A stretch of DNA of 64,000 bases from an uncultured Ruminococcus sp. Lineage in GTDB: Bacteria > Bacillota > Clostridia > Oscillospirales > Ruminococcaceae. Shown here one piece after another: positions 57,495 through 64,000 of the stretch. The notes under the pieces were generated by a model. That model did no database searches and had not been told where the DNA came from. It saw only the letters and a list, made by a program, of their open reading frames with translations. The position numbers and the translations under genes were made by a program. The first letter of the stretch is position 1; every line of letters begins with the position of its first letter. Where the stretch lies: contig CANQJV010000002.1 in the NCBI GenBank assembly GCA_947624295.1, positions 1-64,000 of the forward strand, read 5' to 3'.

Positions 57495-58793
57495 ATGGAT
57501 AACTTTTTCGATGCACTGAAAGCACTTGGTGAGGAGAATAGTGTTGAAACTGAACAGCTTATTGAGAAGGTAAAATCGGCAATGCTTAAAGCGGCTAAAC
57601 GTGCTTATCCGCATAGCGAGGACAGAATAAGAGTTGAAATTGACCCTGCTGAAAAGAAATTTTCTATGTATATTGTGCAGGAAATTATTGACGATGAACC
57701 TATTGACGAAAATGAAATCAATATTGAACAGGCGAAACTTGTTGACCCTGATGCAGTTGTCGGCGGTACTATTCTCAAAGAAATTGATATTTCAAAACTC
57801 GGCAGAATGGCTGCACTCTCCGCAAAACAGTCCATAAAAGGCGATTTGAGGGAAATAAACCGTAATCAGATGCTGAGTAAATTCGAGAGCAAAGAACACG
57901 ACTGCATTACTGTAAAAGTTTCACAAATTGAGGAGGGCAGAGGGACTGTTACTGTTGATTATGACGGTACTGAACTCTATCTTTTCAGGAACGAACAAAT
58001 CCCGAATGATTCCAAAATGCAGGTTGGTGCGACTGTAAAAGTCTATATTACGGGGATTGTCGGCAAAACGAAAAAGCCTATTGTTAAAATTTCACGTACA
58101 CATAAAGATTTGGTTAAAAGATTGTTCGAACTCGAAGTACCTGAAATATATGACGGTACTATTGAAATCAAGGCTGTTTCACGTGAGGCAGGCTCAAGAA
58201 CTAAAATGGCTGTATGGTCAAAAGACCCGAATGTTGACGCAATAGGAGCTTGTATAGGCACGAAAATGTCAAGAATTACAGCAGTTGTGAACGAACTCAG
58301 CGGAGAAAAAATTGACATTATCCCGTGGAGCGAAAAACCTGAAGAATTTATTGCCCGTGCGCTTGCACCTGCTGAAGTGCTTAAAACGGTCATAACATCA
58401 GCTGAAGAAAAAGCGTGTACTGTTATAGTGCCGAATAATCAGCTTTCGCTTGCTATCGGCAACAAGGGACAGAACGCAAAACTCGCCGCAAAACTCACGG
58501 GATTCAAGATTGACATAAAGCCTAAGACAGACCCGCTTACAGGCGAAACAGCACCTGAACTCAGTGCAGATTTTGTTGTACCTGTTCCCGAAAAAACAGA
58601 GGAAACTGTTGAAAATGCGGTTGATACTGTTGAAAACACAGTTGATACTGTTGAAAATGCGGTTGATACTGTTGAAAACACGGTTGAAACTGCTGAAAGC
58701 ACGGTTGATACTGTTGAAAACATGGTTGAAACTGTTGAAAACATGGTTGAAACTGTTGAAAATACTGAAAATACAGCGGAATCAGAGGAATAA
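57495..58793 (+). CDS. nusA: Transcription factor NusA with unusual heptad-repeat tail
   Basis: RNA polymerase-binding pausing/termination factor. The N-terminal domain (about 1-125), S1 (about 130-200) and KH1/KH2 (about 205-345; ACIGTKMSRITAVVNELSGEKIDII, LSLAIGNKGQNAKLAAKLTGFKIDI) are complete. From about 370 to the end lies a Val/Glu/Thr repeat, units like TVENAVDTVENTVDTVEN, about eight times, absent from typical Firmicute NusA (about 370 residues). The tail is coded by 21-bp tandem repeats (about 58600-58775). Confidence 0.95.
   Translation: MDNFFDALKALGEENSVETEQLIEKVKSAMLKAAKRAYPHSEDRIRVEIDPAEKKFSMYIVQEIIDDEPIDENEINIEQAKLVDPDAVVGGTILKEIDISKLGRMAALSAKQSIKGDLREINRNQMLSKFESKEHDCITVKVSQIEEGRGTVTVDYDGTELYLFRNEQIPNDSKMQVGATVKVYITGIVGKTKKPIVKISRTHKDLVKRLFELEVPEIYDGTIEIKAVSREAGSRTKMAVWSKDPNVDAIGACIGTKMSRITAVVNELSGEKIDIIPWSEKPEEFIARALAPAEVLKTVITSAEEKACTVIVPNNQLSLAIGNKGQNAKLAAKLTGFKIDIKPKTDPLTGETAPELSADFVVPVPEKTEETVENAVDTVENTVDTVENAVDTVENTVETAESTVDTVENMVETVENMVETVENTENTAESEE
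58600..58775 (+). repeat. 21-bp tandem repeats at the nusA 3' end
   Basis: Units of the form ACTGTTGAAAATGCGGTTGAT repeated about eight times in frame, with AAAACACGG/AAAACATGG variants. They encode the heptad tail of NusA. Confidence 0.85.
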
Positions 58794-58796
58794 TTT

Positions 58797-59075
58797 ATGA
58801 AATCCGTCAAAATACCTATGAGAATGTGCCTCGGTTGCAGCGAAATGAAACCTAAAAAAGAACTTATGCGTGTAGTCAAATCCCCGGCAGGCGAAATAAG
58901 CCTTGATTTTACCGGCAAAAAAAACGGCAGAGGTGCATATATATGCCGTAATGCGGATTGTTTCGATAAAGCAAGAAAGTCACGCAGGTTTGAAAGAACG
59001 TTCTCATGCAAAATAGATGACAGCGTTTATGAGGTGATGAACGATGAACTCAGGAAAGAAACAGAAAACAGCTGA
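58797..59075 (+). CDS. rnpM: YlxR family RNase P modulator RnpM
   Basis: A 92-residue protein matching the YlxR family: KIPMRMCLGCSEMKPKKELMRVVKS, then GKKNGRGAYICRNADCFDKARKSRRFERTF, quoted in part. The GRGAYIC motif is conserved. The Bacillus homologue binds RNase P RNA. It overlaps the downstream L7Ae-like gene by 32 nt. Confidence 0.93.
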   Translation: MKSVKIPMRMCLGCSEMKPKKELMRVVKSPAGEISLDFTGKKNGRGAYICRNADCFDKARKSRRFERTFSCKIDDSVYEVMNDELRKETENS

Positions 59076-59370
59076 TTTGCTCACAATATGCATAAAAGCA
59101 GGGAAAACAGTCAAAGGATTTGACAGCGCAGCGGAATCGGTCAGAGGCGGTAAGGCGTGCAGTGTATTGACAGCCTGCGATATTTCGCCGAAAACGTTAA
59201 AAGAAGTACGTTTTGTGTGCGGGAAAAATAATATCCCTGTACTTGTGACGGAACTCGGAAAAACTGAACTCGGTATTCTTTGCGGTAAGGAAATTGCTGT
59301 TATTGCGATATGTGACAAGGGATTTTCAGAGGGATTCACTAAGATAATCGTTGATAAAGATAACACTTGA
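59044..59370 (+). CDS. YlxQ/L7Ae-family K-turn RNA-binding protein
   Basis: A 108-residue protein of the ribosomal L7Ae/L30e/YlxQ family, typical between rnpM and infB. LLTICIKAGKTVKGFDSAAESVRGGKACSVLTACDISPKT is the family pattern, shortened here. GAGGTG is 7 nt before the ATG. A 24-bp imperfect tandem duplication covers the stop codon (59347-59395), followed by a short ACACTT/AAGTGT hairpin. Confidence 0.9.
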   Translation: MNSGKKQKTADLLTICIKAGKTVKGFDSAAESVRGGKACSVLTACDISPKTLKEVRFVCGKNNIPVLVTELGKTELGILCGKEIAVIAICDKGFSEGFTKIIVDKDNT

Positions 59371-59452
59371 TTCGTTGATAAAAATGACACTTAATTAAAA
59401 GTGTTGACATAAATTCATATAGCCGTGATTAGATTAAGGAGGTTTTCAGCCT

Positions 59453-62005
59453 ATGGCAAAAAAAATAAAACTTAGCGATGCTGCAAAAGATTTAGATGTT
59501 TCTTCAAAAGAAATAATAGACTTTTTTGCAGGAAAAGGTGACAATAAAAAAAAGCCGGCATCAATTCTTACTGAAAAAGAAATGAATCTTCTTCTTGAGT
59601 ACGTTACAAGAAAAAATGAGGTTGATTCTTTTGATGAGTATTTCGCATCAAAAAATGAGTCCGATTCAAAACATGATAAGAAATCAGATTCAAAACACGA
59701 CAAGAAAAACGGTAAGGATAATAAAGACAATAAGGACAGCAAAGACAACAAGGATAACAAAGATAACAAAGACGGCAAAAAAGATAAAAAACAGGACAAA
59801 AAACAGTCCCGTAATGAAAACGATGTGAAAGATTCCCCGAAGATTCAGGAAAAATCTGAGAAATCTGAAAAATCTGAAAAACCTGATGTACAGGAGTCAA
59901 AACCCACTGAATCTAAAAAATCAGGTGACAACAGAAAAAAGAAAAAAGAACAGGCAAAAGCTCGTGACAGAGGCGAAAGTACTAAACTTAATGCGAATTT
60001 CTCGTCCGAAACAGCGTCAACTGCTACACAAAGACGTACTGTTGATACAAGAGGCAGTTATGTTGACCTTGACAAATACAACGAACGCTATGACCAGATG
60101 GCATCGTCAAATAACAGGCATAACGATAACTATTCGTCCAAAAAACAGAAGATTAACCAGAAATCCGCACAAAGAAACCGCCAGCAATTCTCAAAAAAAG
60201 AGTCTGAAGCTGAAAAGCTAAAAAGGCTTGAACTTGAGCGTGCGAGAAAACAACAGCTGAAAGTTATGATTCCTGATGTGATTACTGTAGGCGAACTTGC
60301 TGCACGTCTGAAAGCTACTGCGACTGAAGTCATCAAGAAACTTATGGGCTTAGGAGTTATGGCGTCTATCAATCAGGAGATTGATTTTGATACAGCATCA
60401 CTTGTTGCTGATGAAATGGGCGCAAAAGTAGAAAAAGAAGTTATTGTCACAATTGAAGAACGCCTTATTGACGACAGTGACGACGATGACACAAACCTTG
60501 AGCCACGATGCCCTGTAGTTGTTGTTATGGGACACGTTGACCACGGTAAAACGTCAATTCTCGATAAAATCAGGAACGCTCACGTAGCAGACGGTGAAGC
60601 AGGCGGTATTACACAACATATCGGTGCTTATCAGGTGAAAGTAAACGGGCAGAAGATAACATTTCTTGATACTCCCGGACACGAGGCTTTTACTTCAATG
60701 CGTGCAAGAGGTGCTAATATTACCGATATTGCGATACTTGTTGTAGCAGCAGACGACGGTATAATGCCTCAGACTGTTGAATCAATCAATCACGCAAAAT
60801 CGGCAGGAGTACAGATTATTGTTGCAATCAACAAAATGGATAAAGAGGGCGCAAATCCCGACAGAATCAAGGAAGAACTTACAAAATATGACCTTGTGTG
60901 CGAAGAATGGGGCGGTAACGTAATATGCGTACCCGTATCAGCTAAAACAGGCGAGGGCATAGACGAGTTGCTTGAATCAGTCCTTCTTGTTGCGGAAGTA
61001 CAGGAACTTAAAGCAAATCCCGACAGGCTTGCAAAAGGTACTGTTATAGAGGCACGCCTTGATAAAGGCAGAGGACCTATAGCAACACTTCTTGTGCAGA
61101 ATGGTACACTTAAACAGGGCGATGTGCTTATTGCAGGTACAGCAGTAGGACGTGTGCGAGTTATGACGAATGACAAGGGTAAAACTGTAAAATCAGCAGG
61201 ACCGTCTGTACCTGTTGAAATTACAGGTCTTGCGGAAGTCCCGAGTGCAGGCGATACTTTCAATGCGGTTGAGGACGAAAGACTTGCAAGGGAACTTGTT
61301 GAACAGCGTAAACACGAGGCAAAACAAGAGCAATTTAATGCGTACAGGAAAGTTACACTTGATAATCTGTTCAGCCAGATTGCGGAGGGCGAAATAAAAG
61401 AGTTGCCTGTTATCGTCAAGGCTGACGTGCAAGGTTCAGTGGAGGCTGTAAAGCAGTCGCTTGAAAAGCTCTCAAATGATGAAGTAAGAGTGCGTGTAAT
61501 TCACGGTGCAGTAGGTGCAGTCAAGGAAAGTGACGTTATGCTTGCGAACGCTTCAAATGCTATCATAGTAGGCTTCAACGTGCGCCCTGACCCTGTTGCT
61601 GCTGAAAATGCAGCCCGTGACGGTGTTGACATACGTCTTTACCGTATTATCTACGATGCAATTGAGGAAATTTCAACTGCTATGAAAGGTATGCTTGCAC
61701 CGAAATTCCGTGATGTTGAACTCGGACGCATTGAAGTCCGTCAGGTTTATAAGATTTCAAATGTCGGAATGGTTGCGGGTTGTTACGTGCTGAACGGCAA
61801 AGTTACACGAGGCTGTCAGGTGAGAGTAGTCCGTGACGGTATTATTATAGCTGACGACAAAATTGCAGGGCTTAAGCGATTCAAGGACGATGCAAAAGAA
61901 GTAGCTGAAGGTTACGAATGCGGAATAAGTCTTGAGAAATTCAATGATGTCAAAGAGGGCGATATTTTCGAAACGTATATGGTTGAGGAATACAGAGAAG
62001 ATTAA
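59453..62005 (+). CDS. infB: Translation initiation factor IF-2
   Basis: An 850-residue GTPase that places initiator tRNA on the ribosome. The first IF2_N motif ([22 protein letters not shown]) is followed by a long lysine/aspartate-rich disordered region (about 60-240, with [10 protein letters not shown] runs) and a second IF2_N domain (about 275-330). The G domain follows, with [16 protein letters not shown] (G1), DTPGHEAF (G3) and AINKMD (G4), then domains II-IV. AAGGAGG is about 10 nt before the ATG. The disordered region is longer and more repetitive than in many Firmicutes. Confidence 0.97.
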   Translation: MAKKIKLSDAAKDLDVSSKEIIDFFAGKGDNKKKPASILTEKEMNLLLEYVTRKNEVDSFDEYFASKNESDSKHDKKSDSKHDKKNGKDNKDNKDSKDNKDNKDNKDGKKDKKQDKKQSRNENDVKDSPKIQEKSEKSEKSEKPDVQESKPTESKKSGDNRKKKKEQAKARDRGESTKLNANFSSETASTATQRRTVDTRGSYVDLDKYNERYDQMASSNNRHNDNYSSKKQKINQKSAQRNRQQFSKKESEAEKLKRLELERARKQQLKVMIPDVITVGELAARLKATATEVIKKLMGLGVMASINQEIDFDTASLVADEMGAKVEKEVIVTIEERLIDDSDDDDTNLEPRCPVVVVMGHVDHGKTSILDKIRNAHVADGEAGGITQHIGAYQVKVNGQKITFLDTPGHEAFTSMRARGANITDIAILVVAADDGIMPQTVESINHAKSAGVQIIVAINKMDKEGANPDRIKEELTKYDLVCEEWGGNVICVPVSAKTGEGIDELLESVLLVAEVQELKANPDRLAKGTVIEARLDKGRGPIATLLVQNGTLKQGDVLIAGTAVGRVRVMTNDKGKTVKSAGPSVPVEITGLAEVPSAGDTFNAVEDERLARELVEQRKHEAKQEQFNAYRKVTLDNLFSQIAEGEIKELPVIVKADVQGSVEAVKQSLEKLSNDEVRVRVIHGAVGAVKESDVMLANASNAIIVGFNVRPDPVAAENAARDGVDIRLYRIIYDAIEEISTAMKGMLAPKFRDVELGRIEVRQVYKISNVGMVAGCYVLNGKVTRGCQVRVVRDGIIIADDKIAGLKRFKDDAKEVAEGYECGISLEKFNDVKEGDIFETYMVEEYRED

Positions 62006-62017
62006 GGCGGTTTACTA

Positions 62018-62042
62018 CAGTCCGGATTTGATTCCGGACTTG
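62018..62042 (+). other. Hairpin between infB and the next gene
   Basis: AGTCCGGA / TCCGGACT 8-bp stem with 6-nt loop. GTTTAC and GTAAAC outside it can extend the structure. It lacks a T-run. Confidence 0.55.
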
Positions 62043-62080
62043 TATACAGTCTGTAAACGGCATTATGAGGGGTATTTTTT

Positions 62081-62485
62081 ATGAACGATGAAAGAATGAG
62101 CAATGCGGATATGATTCAGTACTGCAATGAGGCTCTTGCGTGGGAGGATTTCGGACCTGTAGATATTTATTTTTTCGAGTCCGTTAAAAAAATCCTGCTG
62201 GGCGAATCAAGTCAATTTGAGAATACGGATAATTTTCCTAACGAACTTATGGGAGTAGAAAGACCCGTAAGCGATATTGAACTTGAACCTGAATATCATA
62301 AATTCGCTGATATATATTACGAGGAGGGCGACGAAAATCTTCCTGATTACAGTAAAACAGAAGATGAATATGATGACGACGAGGAGGGATTTTTTGCGAA
62401 ACCTGATTCGGATTCATTGCAGAAACATTCTGAAAGGAAATCAGGCGGATTCAAAGTCAAGCTCCGTGCAGTAAAGAAAGGATAA
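62081..62485 (+). CDS. Uncharacterised acidic protein between infB and rbfA
   Basis: Not recognised. A 134-residue cytoplasmic protein with a short helical N-terminus (MSNADMIQYCNEALAWEDFGP), a long acidic middle (EDEYDDDEEGFF) and a basic tail (KVKLRAVKKG). GAGGGG precedes the ATG. rbfA starts 2 nt after its stop, so it is part of the translation-factor operon. This position is usually empty in Firmicute clusters. Confidence 0.75.
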   Translation: MNDERMSNADMIQYCNEALAWEDFGPVDIYFFESVKKILLGESSQFENTDNFPNELMGVERPVSDIELEPEYHKFADIYYEEGDENLPDYSKTEDEYDDDEEGFFAKPDSDSLQKHSERKSGGFKVKLRAVKKG

Positions 62486-62487
62486 AT

Positions 62488-62826
62488 ATGGCAAATTATA
62501 AAACAAACCGTATGGCAGAAGATATAAAAAGAGAAATGACTGCTGTTCTGCGAGAACTGAAAGACCCACGTATTGACAAGATGCTTACTGTTGTAAGAGT
62601 TGATTTATCGGGGGATATGTCTGTCTGTAAAGTATACGTTTCAAGTCTTGGCGGAATGGAAAAGACTGCTGAGTCAGTACAGGGGCTGAAAAGTGCAGCA
62701 GGCTTTATCCGCCGTGAACTTTTTCACCGCCTGCAAATGAGGAAATCTCCCGAACTTACGTTCATAGCTGATAATTCAATCGAAAGAGGTGCGGAGATAA
62801 GCAGGAAACTTAATGAAATTCTGTAG
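62488..62826 (+). CDS. rbfA: Ribosome-binding factor A
   Basis: A 112-residue 30S maturation factor with a KH-like fold. RMAEDIKREMTAVLRELKDPRI opens the protein, followed by VVRVDLSGDMSVCKVYVS and IRRELFHRLQMRKSPELTFIADNSIERGAEI, quoted in part. Its normal length and cluster position support the call. Confidence 0.96.
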   Translation: MANYKTNRMAEDIKREMTAVLRELKDPRIDKMLTVVRVDLSGDMSVCKVYVSSLGGMEKTAESVQGLKSAAGFIRRELFHRLQMRKSPELTFIADNSIERGAEISRKLNEIL

Positions 62827-62846
62827 GAACAGCAGGAGGAATTACT

Positions 62847-63800
62847 ATGTTTATTAGTATGAATGAAGCCGTTGAGTTTCTGAAAAATTGCGATAATGTG
62901 TATATTCTCACTCACCAGAGCCCTGACGGTGACTGTACCGGAGCAGGATTTGCACTTCACGATATTTTGCGGAATATGGACAAAAAAAGTGCTGTTCTAT
63001 GTTGTGACGAATTTCCCGATAAATTCAACTTTATGACTGATACTGAAAATAATGCCGATTTTACGCCGGAAACTTTTATTACTGTTGATGTTGCCGACAA
63101 AAGACTTCTCGGGAAATATGAGGAAATTTACGGCGATAAGATAAATCTCTGCATAGACCATCATATTTCGAACAAGGACTATGCTGAACGCACTTTACTT
63201 GAGGCAGATTCCGCAGCAGCTTGTCAGGTACTTTACAGATTATCGTGTGCTATGGGCGTGGAACTCTCTGACTATGCGGCTTGTTGTATATATACGGGCA
63301 TAGCTACAGATACGGGCTGTTTCAAATTTGAGAATGCAGGAGCGGAAACTCATAGGATAATTGCGGAAATCATGTATCGCCATAAACTGAAATATGCTGA
63401 TATTAACCGTAAAATGTTTGATATAAAATCAAAGGCGAGAATGATACTTGAATCGAGATTTATCAATCTTATGGAGGAATACCTTGATAACAGGCTTATT
63501 ATTGCCCCTGTAACTATCGATATAATAAATGAAATAGGTATAGATTACGATGAATTTGAAGGGCTTGCACCTATGACTATTGAACTTGACGGCACTGAAG
63601 TAGGTGTACTTATGAAAGAACGTGAACCTAATATATACAGATGTTCATTCCGTTCTGCAAACGACGTGAATGTTTCCGAAATATGTAAAATTCTTGACGG
63701 AGGAGGTCATGCAAAAGCAGCAGGCTGTACAATAGAGGGCTGTACTCTTGAGGAGGCTAAAAGACGTATTATAGAGGCTGTAAGAAAGGTGATGCCATGA
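62847..63800 (+). CDS. nrnA: DHH-family phosphoesterase, NrnA type
   Basis: A 317-residue DHH/DHHA1 protein. Metal motifs are [27 protein letters not shown], and [12 protein letters not shown] (the DHH core). The C-terminal DHHA1 motif is [15 protein letters not shown]. NrnA degrades nanoRNA and converts pAp to AMP. It sits between rbfA and truB, as in Bacillus and Clostridia, with AGGAGG 7 nt before the ATG and a 4-nt overlap with truB. Confidence 0.94.
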   Translation: MFISMNEAVEFLKNCDNVYILTHQSPDGDCTGAGFALHDILRNMDKKSAVLCCDEFPDKFNFMTDTENNADFTPETFITVDVADKRLLGKYEEIYGDKINLCIDHHISNKDYAERTLLEADSAAACQVLYRLSCAMGVELSDYAACCIYTGIATDTGCFKFENAGAETHRIIAEIMYRHKLKYADINRKMFDIKSKARMILESRFINLMEEYLDNRLIIAPVTIDIINEIGIDYDEFEGLAPMTIELDGTEVGVLMKEREPNIYRCSFRSANDVNVSEICKILDGGGHAKAAGCTIEGCTLEEAKRRIIEAVRKVMP

Positions 63801-64000
63801 ACGGTATATTGTGCGTGAACAAACCGCAGGGATTCACATCTTTTGACGTTGTCGCAAAATTGCGTGGTATACTGAAAATAAAGCGTATTGGTCACGGCGG
63901 TACTCTTGACCCTATGGCGACAGGTGTTCTGCCTGTATTCATAGGGACAGCTACAAAAGCGTGTGATATTGTGCCTGATACGTCTAAATCATATCGTGCA
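63797..64000 (+). CDS. truB: tRNA pseudouridine synthase B (3' end cut by window)
   Basis: The first 68 residues of the enzyme that makes pseudouridine 55 in the tRNA T-loop. The catalytic aspartate lies in [16 protein letters not shown]. The start codon overlaps the nrnA stop (ATGA). The frame is open at the window end. Confidence 0.96.
   Translation, partial: MNGILCVNKPQGFTSFDVVAKLRGILKIKRIGHGGTLDPMATGVLPVFIGTATKACDIVPDTSKSYRA

Overview
The window looks like a chromosomal segment of a cellulosome-producing Ruminococcus, Ruminococcus flavefaciens or a close gut or rumen relative. The main evidence is a scaffoldin cluster at about 26.3-39.3 kb in the order scaC-scaA-scaB-cttA-scaE, together with a secreted GH5 cellulase carrying a dockerin (8.0-9.8 kb). 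AT-rich intergenic DNA, strong AGGAGG-type ribosome binding sites, TTGACA-17-TATAAT promoters and sporulation/germination genes (gerA/B/C, spoIIID) fit a low-GC Clostridia-type Firmicute. Species identity is inferred from gene order and domain content only.

Layout. 1-6.5 kb: end of a membrane-linked MurF-like ligase, D-Ala-D-Ala ligase, a hexapeptide acetyltransferase, a LysR regulator, and an Nfn/GltA-type flavin-iron-sulfur pair. 6.6-7.8 kb (minus): a CorA-type Mg2+ channel behind a roughly 240-nt structured leader holding a 13-codon leader-peptide ORF. 8-11 kb: GH5-dockerin cellulase and a leucine-rich-repeat dockerin protein. 11-19.3 kb: small housekeeping, regulatory and envelope genes (DUF421/DUF4363, DUF1540, IreB, Uma2, an XRE regulator with a Spo0A-C-like partner, PdaA-type deacetylase, SPFH protein with two tiny downstream ORFs, a DUF1836 regulator, and a large acidic membrane protein). 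19.4-22.7 kb: gerA-gerB-gerC and spoIIID. 23-26.1 kb: a candidate small RNA, GtrA, Dus and CapA-like genes. 26.3-39.3 kb: the sca cluster. 39.3-42.4 kb: ttcA-like, ung, metF and a MetH-activation-domain gene. 42.5-56.8 kb: two solute-binding lipoproteins, an epimerase, mazG-HU-rqcP, trpS, an aminotransferase, a flippase, a DUF4352-like lipoprotein between MITE-like repeats, a ferredoxin missing from the ORF track, a GT-C-like membrane protein and a Big_2 protein. 56.9-64 kb: rimP-nusA-rnpM-L7Ae-infB-unknown-rbfA-nrnA-truB (truB cut by the window end).

How the cellulosome parts fit. From the published R. flavefaciens system, enzyme dockerins bind ScaA cohesins, the ScaA dockerin binds ScaB cohesins, the X-dockerin dyads of ScaB and CttA bind the single ScaE cohesin, and sortase anchors ScaE to the wall. 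The sequence here agrees: the GH5 and ScaC dockerins are nearly the same type, ScaB and CttA share an X-dockerin C-terminus, and ScaE ends in an SPKTG sorting signal. ScaB carries eight cohesin-like modules, one ScaA-like and seven of a second type.

The best candidates for undescribed biology are the corA leader with its uORF, two related micro-ORFs behind the SPFH gene, stem-loops at every sca gene junction, a helical-repeat insert in CttA, a promoter-terminator unit for a small RNA at 23.0 kb, and a family of 146-bp TTAAGGCAACACCGC-ended elements. No CRISPR array, tRNA, rRNA, transposase or phage gene was found.
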